A stretch of DNA of 64,000 nt from Clostridiales bacterium (GTDB taxonomy: Bacteria; Bacillota; Clostridia; Christensenellales; Aristaeellaceae), in contig SVHC01000005.1 of NCBI GenBank assembly GCA_015056055.1, positions 1-64,000 on the forward strand, in the 5' to 3' direction. Both the position numbers and the translations under genes were made by a program. Position 1 is the stretch's first letter. Every line of letters starts with the position of its first letter. Under the pieces are notes generated by a model. The model had not been told where the DNA came from and ran no database searches. It saw nothing but the letters and a program-made list of their open reading frames with translations. Below are positions 16,961 to 26,394 of the stretch, one piece after another.

Positions 16961-19153
16961 GTGGAGGATAATACATATCAGGAACGTGATGAGCAGCTTA
17001 TTCACCTGATAGACACCATTAGAAATTATCATCCCAAAGAAGACATGTCGCTTGTCGAGCGCGCATATTTCTTTGCCAAGAATGCGCATAAAGACCAGAA
17101 GCGCAAGTCCGGCGAGCCCTATTTTATCCATCCCTATCAGGTATCGCTGATTCTGGCTTCCTTTATGCTGGATGCGACGACTATTGCCGCATGCCTTCTT
17201 CACGATTGCATTGAGGACATTGAAGAGGTTACGTTTGAAAGCATCGAAAAGGATTTCGGTTCTGAAGTTGCTGTGCTGGTTGACGGTGTCACAAAGCTGA
17301 CCCGCCTGAACTTCACAACCAAGGAAGATCAGAAAATCGAAAGCCTGCGCAAAATGTTCCTTGCCATGGCCAAGGATATCCGCGTTGTTTTGATCAAGCT
17401 GGCTGACCGTCTCCACAATATGCGCACTCTCAAATTTCAGGCGCCCGACAGGCAGGCTGCAATTGCGCGTGAAACGCTGGATATTTATGCTCCTCTTGCA
17501 CACCGTCTTGGCATGAACGCCATCAAGTGGGAATTGGAGGACCTTTCTCTTCGCTATATCGATCCCGAAAGCTACTATACCCTTGTAAACCTCGTAGGTA
17601 TGAAGCGTCAGGAACGCGAAGACACCATTCGTCAGGTAATCGAGGCCTTGCAGGCTGAAATCAAGGCTGCAGGCATCAAGGCGGAAGTTGAAGGCCGCCC
17701 CAAGCATTTTTATTCCATTTACAATAAAATGAAGTCCCAGAACAAGACGTTCGACCAGATTCACGATCTGATCGCCATCCGTGTTCTTGTAAACACCAAG
17801 CAGGAATGCTATCACGTTCTGGGTCTTGTGCATACGCTCTGGTCCCTGGTTCCGGGCCGCTTTAAGGACTATATTTCCCTGCCGAAGGCAAACATGTATC
17901 AATCGCTGCATACAACGGTTGTCGGCATGGGCGGCAAAACCTTTGAAGTTCAGATTCGCACGCACGAAATGCACCAGACTGCGGAATTCGGTATCGCAGC
18001 ACACTGGCGTTATAAGGAAGGCAAACAGGCCGACGAACTTGACCAGAGGCTTACCTGGCTGCGCCGTATTCTCGACTGGCAGGATACCGCGCGTGATCCC
18101 GGTGAATTCGGCGAGCTCCTGAAGACCGACCTTTTCTCGGACGAAGTATTTATCTTCACGCCCAAAGGCGACGTAATCCTGCTGCCTCGCGGCGCTACCC
18201 CTCTGGATTTTGCCTATCGCATCCACTCCCAAATCGGTAATAAGTGCATCGGCGCAAAAGTCAACGGCCGCATCGTTCCCTTGAGCAGTTCGCTGGAAAC
18301 GGGCGACTTCGTTGAGGTTATGACCTCCCCCAGCGGAAAACCCTCGCGCGATTGGCTGCAGATTGTAAAAACCAGCGAAGCCAAGGCAAAAATCCGCGCT
18401 TGGTTCAAGCATACCTACCGCGACGAAAACCTCGAGCTCGGAAAAGATATGCTTGAAAAAGAAGCCAAGAGGCAGAATACCGTTCTTTCCCAGCTGGCTC
18501 GTCCCGAATATCTGGAGCCGGTGTATCGCCGTTACTCCATGCAGTCGCTGGATGATCTCTATGTTTCCGTAGGTTACGGTGCTCTTAACGCAGTTCAGGT
18601 TATCAATCGCCTGATGGAAGAGTATAAAAAAACCCAGAAGATTGAAGTTCCCGAAGTTAAACCCACTCCCGAACCGGAAAAGGCACGCACGCAGTCCAGC
18701 CACTCCCATGGCATTATCGTCAAGGGAGAAACCGGACTTTCCGTTCGTTTTGCACGCTGCTGCAGCCCGCTGCCCGGTGACGCCATTGTCGGCTACATTA
18801 CGCGCGGCCGCGGCGTATCCGTTCACCGCGCCGACTGCCAGAATATGCGTGATTCCGGCATTGAAACCGGCCGCCTGATCGATGTGCAGTGGGAAAACGC
18901 CGGCGATACGGCCTACAGCGCCGAAATCCAGCTTTTGGGTTACGACCGTGCAGGTCTGGTAGGCGATCTTTCCATGATGTTTGCAAAACTCGGCGTTCCG
19001 CTGGATGCCATCGCAGCCAAAAAGGCGGACGACGGTTTCTCTGTTTCCATCGCAATGACCCTCTCCATCCAGAACACTCAGCAGCTGGATAACATTCTAA
19101 AGCAGCTGCGCAAGAGGTCCGATGTGATCGAGGTTTATCGTCTTGGACACTAA
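16961..19153 (+). CDS. rel: Bifunctional (p)ppGpp synthetase/hydrolase Rel
   Basis: This 730-residue long RelA/SpoT homolog makes and degrades the alarmone (p)ppGpp. The HD hydrolase domain has intact HDCIED (H81, D82, E85, D86), so hydrolysis should be active. The synthetase domain (about 230-360) has the typical RPKHFYSIYNKMK and IHDLIAIRVLV, followed by TGS (FTPKGDVILLPRGATPLDFA), a helical/zinc-finger region with RCCSPLPGD, and a C-terminal ACT domain. The GTG start has GGAGGTGG just before it within the recJ tail. Confidence 0.97.
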   Translation: MEDNTYQERDEQLIHLIDTIRNYHPKEDMSLVERAYFFAKNAHKDQKRKSGEPYFIHPYQVSLILASFMLDATTIAACLLHDCIEDIEEVTFESIEKDFGSEVAVLVDGVTKLTRLNFTTKEDQKIESLRKMFLAMAKDIRVVLIKLADRLHNMRTLKFQAPDRQAAIARETLDIYAPLAHRLGMNAIKWELEDLSLRYIDPESYYTLVNLVGMKRQEREDTIRQVIEALQAEIKAAGIKAEVEGRPKHFYSIYNKMKSQNKTFDQIHDLIAIRVLVNTKQECYHVLGLVHTLWSLVPGRFKDYISLPKANMYQSLHTTVVGMGGKTFEVQIRTHEMHQTAEFGIAAHWRYKEGKQADELDQRLTWLRRILDWQDTARDPGEFGELLKTDLFSDEVFIFTPKGDVILLPRGATPLDFAYRIHSQIGNKCIGAKVNGRIVPLSSSLETGDFVEVMTSPSGKPSRDWLQIVKTSEAKAKIRAWFKHTYRDENLELGKDMLEKEAKRQNTVLSQLARPEYLEPVYRRYSMQSLDDLYVSVGYGALNAVQVINRLMEEYKKTQKIEVPEVKPTPEPEKARTQSSHSHGIIVKGETGLSVRFARCCSPLPGDAIVGYITRGRGVSVHRADCQNMRDSGIETGRLIDVQWENAGDTAYSAEIQLLGYDRAGLVGDLSMMFAKLGVPLDAIAAKKADDGFSVSIAMTLSIQNTQQLDNILKQLRKRSDVIEVYRLGH

Positions 19154-19172
19154 ACAGGAGGCTTTCTGATAT

Positions 19173-19622
19173 ATGCGCTGTGTAGTGCAGAGGGTAACGC
19201 ATGCAAGCGTTACCGTTGATGAACAGCTGATTTCCGAAATCGGCGCAGGCTATCTGGTTCTCGTCGGCGTTGAAGACGGCGATACCGAATCGGATATGAT
19301 CTATTGTGCAGACAAAATTGCCGGTCTGCGCGTATTTGAAGACGAAAACGACAAGATGAACCTTTCCGTCAAGGATGTTGGCGGCGAAGTTCTGCTTGTC
19401 TCTCAGTTCACACTTCTGGGTGATGCGCGTCATGGCCGCCGTCCGAGCTTTATCGCAGCCGCACGCCCGGAAGTTGCTCAGCCCATGTGCGAGGCAATGA
19501 AAACACGCCTCGAAAGCGCCGGTCTTGCTGTAAAAACCGGCAAATTCCAGGCTCACATGCATGTAGAACTTCTCAACGACGGTCCCGTGACCATTTTGCT
19601 TGACAGTAGAAAGGGTTTCTGA
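19173..19622 (+). CDS. dtd: D-aminoacyl-tRNA deacylase
   Basis: This 149-residue enzyme removes D-amino acids from mischarged tRNA. It starts [17 protein letters not shown]. The catalytic loop [20 protein letters not shown] and the C-terminal [19 protein letters not shown] segment hold the two signature motifs of the DTD fold. It lies 19 bases after rel with AGGAGG before the ATG, the usual rel-dtd pair. Confidence 0.97.
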   Translation: MRCVVQRVTHASVTVDEQLISEIGAGYLVLVGVEDGDTESDMIYCADKIAGLRVFEDENDKMNLSVKDVGGEVLLVSQFTLLGDARHGRRPSFIAAARPEVAQPMCEAMKTRLESAGLAVKTGKFQAHMHVELLNDGPVTILLDSRKGF

Positions 19623-19625
19623 TCC

Positions 19626-20261
19626 ATGGCGAATCTCAACATACGCCGCATTGTATGCGGCTTGCTGGAAGAAAATTCATACCTCGTGTTTCTTGATGAG
19701 CGCGAGGATGCTTTTATAATTGACCCCGGCGACAATTTTGAAGAACTGATGGCTGCCATTCAGGTATCCGGCAAGCGTCTTGCTTACATTCTTCTTACGC
19801 ACGGTCATTTTGACCATACACTTTGTGCACCGCGCCTGCGCGAGGCAACCGGAGCAAAAATCATTGCTCACTCCTTTGAGCTTGAATATCTGAAAGATGC
19901 GCATCTGAATTCCTATCAGCCCTCCCTCTGCCGTGAAGCTTTTGTTCCCTTCGAAGCAGACCAGGCACTTGAAATTCTGGAAAACGGATCCATCGAGCTG
20001 TGTGGCATCAGCATGCAGGTCCTTTACACTCCCGGTCATACTCCGGGCGGTATGTGTTTCCATATTCCCGAGCATCAGACGCTTTTCTCGGGCGATATTC
20101 TTTTTGAAAACGGCTTTGGCCGCACCGATCTTCCCGGCGGCAGCACGCAGCAGATTCGCCGCTCGCTGCGCAAACTTCTGAAACTGCCGGAAGATACCGA
20201 TGTTTATGCAGGACACGGCGCATCTACGCTGATTCGCCGCGTAGTGGACGGTTTCCAATGA
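19626..20261 (+). CDS. MBL-fold metallo-hydrolase (glyoxalase II-like)
   Basis: This 211-residue metallo-beta-lactamase-fold hydrolase has the zinc motif THGHFDH (H59, H61, D63, H64), then HTPGHTPGGMCFH with further metal ligands, FSGDILFENGFGRTD and a final GHG histidine. This is the YqgX/hydroxyacylglutathione-hydrolase-like group; the substrate is unknown. It sits between dtd and hemZ and overlaps hemZ by four bases. Confidence 0.92.
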   Translation: MANLNIRRIVCGLLEENSYLVFLDEREDAFIIDPGDNFEELMAAIQVSGKRLAYILLTHGHFDHTLCAPRLREATGAKIIAHSFELEYLKDAHLNSYQPSLCREAFVPFEADQALEILENGSIELCGISMQVLYTPGHTPGGMCFHIPEHQTLFSGDILFENGFGRTDLPGGSTQQIRRSLRKLLKLPEDTDVYAGHGASTLIRRVVDGFQ

Positions 20262-21706
20262 TCGTCCGGCTTTTGACCAATGAAGAGGCACTCTTCGCAG
20301 AACTTGCTGATGTAGTGCGCATCTTCTATCCCGGAATCGTCCGGAGCGATGAAGGCGATTTCATCATCCGCCATGAGGGAAAAAGCGACGGTGCCAACTG
20401 GTGTGACCGTTTTGAAGCCGAAGGCCGCGAATATACGCACCTTACCCCCATGCAAGCCGAAGGTCTCCTTGCTGTCAAGCGCGAACGCAAGCGCGCTGCA
20501 AAGACAGGCCTTTTTCTTTTGCTGCGTGAAATTACCGGTGTGAATCCCGTCTGGGGTTCGCTTACCGGCATCCGCCCCACCCGCCTTTTGTACGAACTGA
20601 TGGAAAATGGCGAAACAAGCGATTCCGCCGCGCGTCACTTGATGGACGATTTCTATGTTTCCGAAGAAAAGGCCGCTCTTATTCAGGAAATCGAACGCAT
20701 GCAGCGCGGCGTAAGAACTGTTCCTTCCGACCAGTTTGATCTGTATATCGGAATTCCGTTCTGCGTAACCCGCTGTTCTTATTGTTCTTTCTCTTCGGGC
20801 GAACTCGGCAACGGAAAACTTGTGGCTCCCTATGTAGATGCTCTCGTTCGCGAAATCCGCATCTGCGGTGAAATGATGCGTGAAAAGAACCTGCGCGTGC
20901 GTGCAGCCTATATGGGCGGCGGCACGCCCACCTCCATTTCGGCAAAGGATCTTGCCCGCATTCTGGATGAAGCGCAGCGTGCCTTCCCGGGTGCCGTAGA
21001 ATGGACGGTAGAGGCAGGCAGACCCGATACCATTGACCGCGAAAAGCTTGCTGCAATTCGCGATTACAATGTAGGCCGCATTTCCGTCAATCCGCAAACG
21101 TTCTCCGATGAAACGCTTCGCCGCATCGGTCGCGCACACACCGCGCAGGATACGCTCGATGCATTCCGCCTTGCGCGTGAAATGGGATTCAACCACATCA
21201 ATATGGACATCATTGCCGCGCTGCCCGGCGAAAGATTGCCGGACTTCAAGCGCACGCTGGATACCGTAATTTCCCTGGATCCCGAAAGCGTCACCGTGCA
21301 TTCGCTGGCCATAAAGCGTTCCAGCCGTCTGCATGAAGAGCTTGTGACCGACAAAGACGATTACGCGCCGCCGGAGGATGCCGCGGATATGATCCGCCAT
21401 GCGCGCGTTTCCCTCAGCGAAGCGGGATACTATCCCTATTATCTCTATCGCCAGAAGTACATGGCCGGCAACCTTGAAAACACTGGCTACGCCAAGGCGA
21501 ACCATGCCTGCCTTTACAACATCGGCAACATGGAAGAAACCGCCCGCGTACTCGCTCTGGGTGCAGGTGCCGTGACCAAATGGCTGTTTGACCGCGAGCG
21601 CCGCATCGAACGTGCCCCGAACGTGCGCAACATTGAGGAGTATATCAACCGCGTCGAAGAAATGACTGAGCGCAAACGTGCCTTGATCGGAGGCGAAGAA
21701 GCATGA
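20258..21706 (+). CDS. hemZ: Coproporphyrinogen dehydrogenase HemZ (radical SAM)
   Basis: This 482-residue radical SAM protein of the HemZ type has a ~160-residue N-terminal region followed by the cluster motif GIPFCVTRCSYCSF (C169, C173, C176), the GGGTPTSISAKDL motif and the HemN-like C-terminal half. In Bacillus it is an oxygen-independent coproporphyrinogen oxidase candidate. Since no other heme genes are here, the actual substrate in this organism is open. It is coupled to the genes on both sides by ATGA overlaps. Confidence 0.93.
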   Translation: MIVRLLTNEEALFAELADVVRIFYPGIVRSDEGDFIIRHEGKSDGANWCDRFEAEGREYTHLTPMQAEGLLAVKRERKRAAKTGLFLLLREITGVNPVWGSLTGIRPTRLLYELMENGETSDSAARHLMDDFYVSEEKAALIQEIERMQRGVRTVPSDQFDLYIGIPFCVTRCSYCSFSSGELGNGKLVAPYVDALVREIRICGEMMREKNLRVRAAYMGGGTPTSISAKDLARILDEAQRAFPGAVEWTVEAGRPDTIDREKLAAIRDYNVGRISVNPQTFSDETLRRIGRAHTAQDTLDAFRLAREMGFNHINMDIIAALPGERLPDFKRTLDTVISLDPESVTVHSLAIKRSSRLHEELVTDKDDYAPPEDAADMIRHARVSLSEAGYYPYYLYRQKYMAGNLENTGYAKANHACLYNIGNMEETARVLALGAGAVTKWLFDRERRIERAPNVRNIEEYINRVEEMTERKRALIGGEEA

Positions 21707-22317
21707 AAAAGCTGATCACGCTTCTTCTCTGCCTGTGCGCACTGCTGATGACCGGTTGCTCCAAGCAGGATCCCTACGCCAACATCCCGTATCCTACCGT
21801 CACTATCACGATGAAAAGCGGCGAGGTCATGAAGCTTGAACTGTATCCCGCTGCCGCCCCGAATACCGTGGCAAATTTCATCAATCTCTGTCAGGACGGA
21901 TTTTATGACGGCCTTAAGTTCCACCGCGTTGTACCGGGATATATGATTCAGGGCGGCGACCCCAAGGGAAACAGCACCGGCAATGCAGGCTTCACCATTG
22001 AAGGCGAATTTGCCGATAACGGAATCACCAATCCCGTCTCGCACTCGCGCGGCGTGATTTCCATGTCCCGCTATGATGAAGATATGAACAGCGCATCCTG
22101 CCAGTTCTTTATTCTGCAGTATGATTATCCCGAGCTGGACGGCAAATACGCAGCCTTCGGAAGAATTCTTGATTCCGAAAGCTTGAAGGTGCTGGATTCA
22201 CTGGCAACTACAACCGTGGACGCATACTATGCTCCCCTTTTTGATCTTACCATCGATTCCATTACCGTGGAAACGCACGGTTACGATTACACGGCAGCGC
22301 GAATTGAAGAAGATTGA
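21703..22317 (+). CDS. Peptidyl-prolyl isomerase, lipoprotein (cyclophilin)
   Basis: This 204-residue cyclophilin-type isomerase is tethered outside the membrane. The signal peptide ends in lipobox LMTGC with C19 as lipidation site. The isomerase domain runs from about 30 to 195 with FHRVVPGYMIQGGDP and the FFILQ motif. It catalyses cis-trans prolyl isomerisation for exported proteins. It overlaps hemZ by four bases and is followed closely by a second, cytoplasmic cyclophilin, so the cell has one outside and one inside. Confidence 0.93.
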   Translation: MKKLITLLLCLCALLMTGCSKQDPYANIPYPTVTITMKSGEVMKLELYPAAAPNTVANFINLCQDGFYDGLKFHRVVPGYMIQGGDPKGNSTGNAGFTIEGEFADNGITNPVSHSRGVISMSRYDEDMNSASCQFFILQYDYPELDGKYAAFGRILDSESLKVLDSLATTTVDAYYAPLFDLTIDSITVETHGYDYTAARIEED

Positions 22318-22347
22318 TCCCATAAAACTATTCAGGAGGACTGAACC

Positions 22348-22872
22348 ATGGAAAACAAGCAGAATCCCATTGTAACCATCGAAATGGAAAACGGCGGCGT
22401 TATCACGCTGGAACTGTATCCCGCACTGGCTCCGAACACGGTAGCAAACTTTGTTGAGCTCGCTCAGAAGGGCTTCTACGACGGCCTGATTTTCCACCGC
22501 GTTATTTCCGGCTTCATGATTCAGGGCGGCGACCCCAAGGGCACCGGCATGGGCGGCCCCGGCTACGGCATCAAGGGCGAATTCTCCCAGAACGGTTTCC
22601 CGAACGCCATCAAGCATGAGCGCGGCGTAATCTCCATGGCCCGTTCCATGATGCCCAACAGCGCAGGCAGCCAGTTCTTCATCATGCACAAGAATTCCCC
22701 GCATCTCGACGGCGCATACGCAGCATTCGGCCGCGTAACCGAAGGCATCGAGGTTGTTGACGCTATCGCAGCCGTTCGCACCGGCCGCAACGATCGCCCC
22801 GTTGAAGATCAGCGCATGAAGAAAGTTTCCGTTGAAACCTTCGGCGTAAACTACGTGGCTGAAAAGCTGTAA
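22348..22872 (+). CDS. Peptidyl-prolyl isomerase, cytoplasmic (cyclophilin)
   Basis: This 174-residue cyclophilin has no signal sequence. The core motifs are FHRVISGFMIQGGDPKGTG, the AGSQFFIMH catalytic and binding block and the LDGAYAAFGRV loop. It closely resembles the lipoprotein gene 31 bases upstream and is likely a duplicate. AGGAGG lies eight bases before the ATG. It ends the recJ-to-cyclophilin run. Confidence 0.95.
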   Translation: MENKQNPIVTIEMENGGVITLELYPALAPNTVANFVELAQKGFYDGLIFHRVISGFMIQGGDPKGTGMGGPGYGIKGEFSQNGFPNAIKHERGVISMARSMMPNSAGSQFFIMHKNSPHLDGAYAAFGRVTEGIEVVDAIAAVRTGRNDRPVEDQRMKKVSVETFGVNYVAEKL

Positions 22873-22887
22873 TCCGATAACCCTTTG

Positions 22888-22919
22888 AATAGCTGTCCAT
22901 TCCGGGCAGCTATTTTTTA
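22888..22919 (+). terminator. Terminator after the cyclophilin genes
   Basis: 11-bp stem AATAGCTGTCC/GGGCAGCTATT (one G-U) with a 5-base loop and a T-run. Confidence 0.88.
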
Positions 22920-23012
22920 TTCACGCCCAACATCAGCGTTTTAGCACATTTTTAACCCAGAATCTGTCACTCAAATGCCTTGAAATGGACTTACTATATA
23001 GAGGCGGAGAAT

Positions 23013-23040
23013 AACCGGTTGCATTCAGTTCTGACGTTCT
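23013..23040 (+). promoter_or_regulatory. Candidate ECF-type promoter of the sigma gene
   Basis: AACCGG (23013-23018), 16-base spacer, CGTTCT (23035-23040), about 35 bases before the start codon. AAC and CGT at this spacing are the core of many ECF promoters. The spacing to the ribosome site fits, so the sigma factor may drive itself. Confidence 0.4.
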
Positions 23041-23074
23041 TTTGCATCAGGAACCGGAAATAAGAAGGTACGAC

Positions 23075-23668
23075 ATGTTTGAATTGAAACCATTCAGAAA
23101 AAGGAAGCATGCACTTTCCGCAGAATCGCAGAAGCTGAAAATGCGGATATATCAGGAACATGAGAGATTCATTTACTATTATGCCCTGAAGCTTTCAAAG
23201 ACGGAAGATAATGCATATATGCTGGTTTCGAACGCGTGGCATTTTCTGATGCAAAAAGCAGATGAGCTTAAAACGATTATGGACGATACTGTGCGCATGC
23301 GCAGCTATATCGCCAGTGTTCTTCACCATCAATGGCAGCATATGCAGCGCGATATGGCGCTGAAAAGCAAGTATGATGCGTTGTACCACCAGCAGAACAT
23401 GGCCAGCTCTGTCACTCCTGATGCAGGAGAAGAAGCGGAACGCAGAATGCGAAATCAGCAAGTCCTGCAGGCGGTTCAAAAGCTGCCGGGCAATTATCGG
23501 GATGTGATCCTGATGCGGTATTTCGAAGGTCGATCAACTGAAGAAATTGCCGCGCATCTGGGTCTCTCACCCGCAAGCGTAAATCAGTATGTCAAGCGTG
23601 CAAGAGAAAATCTGAAAACCATATTGATCGAAGACGGAGTTGTGGAGGAGGGATACGACTATGAATAG
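23075..23668 (+). CDS. ECF-type RNA polymerase sigma factor
   Basis: The protein has 197 residues. Sigma region 2 spans about 20-95 (EHERFIYYYALKLSKTEDNA; the helix 'VSNAWHFLMQKADELK' corresponds to the core-binding part). Region 4 spans about 135-190, with LPGNYRDVILMRYFEGRSTE and HTH LGLSPASVNQYVKRARENL. There is no region 3, so it is ECF-class. The ATG at 23075 has AAGAAGG before it; the frame is open slightly upstream. It overlaps the anti-sigma gene by eight bases. The region 2 sequence is divergent, so the subgroup is not clear. Confidence 0.9.
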   Translation: MFELKPFRKRKHALSAESQKLKMRIYQEHERFIYYYALKLSKTEDNAYMLVSNAWHFLMQKADELKTIMDDTVRMRSYIASVLHHQWQHMQRDMALKSKYDALYHQQNMASSVTPDAGEEAERRMRNQQVLQAVQKLPGNYRDVILMRYFEGRSTEEIAAHLGLSPASVNQYVKRARENLKTILIEDGVVEEGYDYE

Positions 23669-24452
23669 GCAAGCAGAAACAAGCCCTAAACTTGACCGCA
23701 AAACCGCCGCACAGCTGCGCGAAGAAATCGAGGAATTGAAGCTGGAATTGATCTTCCGCGAAACGGAAGAGGAAATCTATGCCCGGAACGCCCTTGAAGC
23801 CCAGCAGGATACACGCGTGGATAAGTGGGTGCAAAAGCAGGTTTTGCAGAGTATTGGAAACACTGAATATCCCGTTTCCCGAAAAAAATATTTCAATAGC
23901 CATGCATACCATTTCCGTATGCCGACCCGTGCAGCCGCTTGCATTGCGTTTCTGATCGTATTTTTGCTCGGCTCCGGTACAGGGTTCGCCGCCGCAACCT
24001 ATCTGCAAAAACAGGCGGGCAAATTCGTGATAGAACCCAGCACAGAAGAAATTGTCTTCCGCTTCCAGATGGCACAGGAACCCATTCCGGTCCCTGCAGA
24101 ATGGCATGGCGAATATTTCCCCTCGTATATTCCTGAAGGTTTTGCATTGACAAAAGTGAGCAGTCCCGACAGCAATTGCAACAAAGCCTATTATGAAAAT
24201 TCCGACGGTGTTTCCATCGTCTTCGGAGAACTGGGCACAAATGCCGTTTTCGGCATAAATTCCGAAAATGCATCCGTAACTCGCAAAGAAATTGGCGGAC
24301 GAATGGCAACCATATCCGAAACAGAAATTTCTACCGTAATTGTCCTTATTGAAGGCGACAAAATTCTGCTTATTGAAGTTGCCTATCTCTCAAGTGACGA
24401 AAACACATCGACAGCCATGCAGATTGCCGAAAGCATTTTAATTTTGCAGTAA
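23661..24452 (+). CDS. Membrane-anchored anti-sigma factor (DUF4367-like extracellular domain)
   Basis: The 263-residue protein has a cytoplasmic N-terminus rich in charged helix (to about residue 88) and one membrane segment (about 91-114). A ~150-residue extracellular domain begins around GEYFPSYIPEGF, like DUF4367 domains of anti-sigma factors, and ends with the ILLIEVAYLSSDE strand. The coupling by overlap to the ECF sigma gene, and this topology, make the anti-sigma role likely. The start at 23661 has GAGGAGGG upstream. It directly precedes the two propeller/solute-binding genes, which could deliver the signal to the outer domain. Confidence 0.8.
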   Translation: MNRQAETSPKLDRKTAAQLREEIEELKLELIFRETEEEIYARNALEAQQDTRVDKWVQKQVLQSIGNTEYPVSRKKYFNSHAYHFRMPTRAAACIAFLIVFLLGSGTGFAAATYLQKQAGKFVIEPSTEEIVFRFQMAQEPIPVPAEWHGEYFPSYIPEGFALTKVSSPDSNCNKAYYENSDGVSIVFGELGTNAVFGINSENASVTRKEIGGRMATISETEISTVIVLIEGDKILLIEVAYLSSDENTSTAMQIAESILILQ

Positions 24453-24481
24453 AGTATACATGCCGAAAGGAGTGAAAAATC

Positions 24482-26347
24482 ATGAAACGCACAAGATTTG
24501 CATCAGGTTTGCTTCTGTTTGTTCTGCTTCTGGGATGCCTCACATTCCCGGCAAAAGCAGAAAGAGCGATGAAACTTAAATCCATCGTCGCCGTTGATGA
24601 CGAAACCATCTGGATCCATACTTCCCTCGGGCTTGTCCCTTTTTCGAAGGACGGAAAGATCGCCGGCGAAGCCCGCTGCCCTTGGATGGACTGCTATGCC
24701 GTAACACCGGATGGCCGTATCTATTATGCACAGAACGGCACCATTGCAGAAACAAACGGAAACGGTTATGAAATCCAAAAATGGAACACACCGCTGGCAG
24801 AAATCACAAAGATTCTTGTGAGTAAAAACTATATCCTTATCATGGCGAATGAAACCGTAGCAACGCTAAACCGGCATACAGGCGCTTTTCTAAGTATACC
24901 CATGGCAGGCTTAAAGGATATCGGCTACTATAATAATGACTGTTTTATCGTTTATCTGGATAATTTCGGCGGCATCATTGGCACCCTTAAATGTGCAACC
25001 CTTGAAGAAATCAACTATCGCAACACAGGTGCAGTATACCACGGTATATGCCTGAGTTCGGCAACTAGCGGTGCGTATTTCTATAACCAAAATAATATTT
25101 TCTCCATGGAGAAGTGGGCCAAAGATTCTTCGATTAAGAAATATGCAACCTTCAAAAAGGACGGGGATATAGAGTCTGTGGTGATGGATAATGAGAATAT
25201 TTATGCCCTAACCAGAAGTTCCCTTACCGTTCATTCGCTGGAATATGCCAGAATCGAGAATCAAAAAACGCTTTCATTTGCCATGTCCTCCACAGAGGGC
25301 CAAGATCCGCGTATGCAAAAGGCAATCGAAATATTCGCCCAGCGCCATCCGGAATATACCATAAAATTTACAGGTGTACCAAGGTTTGATACAGCAGAAG
25401 CGGAAATTCTTTCCAACAAAAGCAGCTATGATATTTTCTACCTTTCAAGCTATTTTGAATCGGAATTCAAATCCGGCGATATGCTTATGGATCTGTCCGG
25501 CAATGAAACAATCGCCGAAAACCTTACACACTATATGGAAATGCCGTTTCTTTTCGAAAACGACGGAAGCCTTTTCGGCGTTCCCGTTATGGTGCAGCCG
25601 TATACGCTGAGGGCTTCAAAGGAGAAACTCGACAAATTGGGAATCGAAATTCCAGACAGCTGGACGTGGGATGACTTTTTCGCGCTGGCGGAATATGCAA
25701 AGAGTTCAAACCAATATCTGATCTCTGCAACGGATGGATGGGACCCGATACTTTGTCAATATGAAAGTATATACTGCGATTTTTATGAAGGCGTGCACGA
25801 TTACAATACCGAAGTATTCCAAAATCTTGTGCGCAAATGGAAAAATCTGGAATGCGAAGGATTGATCTATCGAGTAAACGACCCTAGTGCCAGCGGCGGA
25901 ATATTCCGCTTTGAGGAAGTGTACTACGGAAAGGATACCGTTTCCATACTTCCGATGCCGCAGTTGGATGGCAGGTCCGCAACGCCCATCAGTATGTATG
26001 GGTTATACGTAAACCGATACAGCAAAAATGCGGAAATGGCTGTGGAGTTCCTGGAAATCTACAGTTCACCGGAAGTTCAGGCGGAATCTCAGTCTCCCTA
26101 TTGGCCGATGCTGGATGTGGACGTAAATGACTGTGCGGAGTTTTACGGATGGTACAATCCTGAATTGGGACTTAGCAGCCTTACCCCGGAAGATGATGCA
26201 ATTTGGCGCGAACTTCTGCGCACAGGCGTTGTATATGAAAGAAACAGAGATTTTATACACACGTTGAGCGAATTGAATCGTCAGCTGTTTGAGGATGAAA
26301 TCAGTCTGGAGGAATACTTTGCCAAAGTAACCGAACAAACCAGTTGA
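24482..26347 (+). CDS. Secreted propeller-like plus solute-binding fusion protein 1
   Basis: The protein has 621 residues. A signal peptide ends near AKA-ER (cleavage after 26); a Cys at 19 in LLGC makes a lipoprotein reading possible. Residues ~30-260 hold repeating beta segments that look like a partial propeller (SIVAVDDETIWIHTSLGLVP, then repeated ILIMANETVATLN-type strands). Residues ~263-621 form a periplasmic-type binding domain of the extracellular solute-binding family 1, with AIEIFAQRHPEY, PFLFENDGSLFGVPV and IPDSWTWDDFFALAEYA. Its closest relative is the next gene, with the same architecture. No ABC permease or ATPase is nearby, and it follows the sigma/anti-sigma pair. A sensory role is inferred; a substrate cannot be named. 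Confidence 0.82.
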   Translation: MKRTRFASGLLLFVLLLGCLTFPAKAERAMKLKSIVAVDDETIWIHTSLGLVPFSKDGKIAGEARCPWMDCYAVTPDGRIYYAQNGTIAETNGNGYEIQKWNTPLAEITKILVSKNYILIMANETVATLNRHTGAFLSIPMAGLKDIGYYNNDCFIVYLDNFGGIIGTLKCATLEEINYRNTGAVYHGICLSSATSGAYFYNQNNIFSMEKWAKDSSIKKYATFKKDGDIESVVMDNENIYALTRSSLTVHSLEYARIENQKTLSFAMSSTEGQDPRMQKAIEIFAQRHPEYTIKFTGVPRFDTAEAEILSNKSSYDIFYLSSYFESEFKSGDMLMDLSGNETIAENLTHYMEMPFLFENDGSLFGVPVMVQPYTLRASKEKLDKLGIEIPDSWTWDDFFALAEYAKSSNQYLISATDGWDPILCQYESIYCDFYEGVHDYNTEVFQNLVRKWKNLECEGLIYRVNDPSASGGIFRFEEVYYGKDTVSILPMPQLDGRSATPISMYGLYVNRYSKNAEMAVEFLEIYSSPEVQAESQSPYWPMLDVDVNDCAEFYGWYNPELGLSSLTPEDDAIWRELLRTGVVYERNRDFIHTLSELNRQLFEDEISLEEYFAKVTEQTS

Positions 26348-26394
26348 GAACGGAGAATACAAACATACGATAGCCAAGAGGAGAAATACAAAAA

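Noticed and set aside
16931..18826. 631-codon minus-strand open frame opposite rel
   Set aside because: The plus strand encodes a complete Rel with all four domains; the antisense frame is explained by codon bias.
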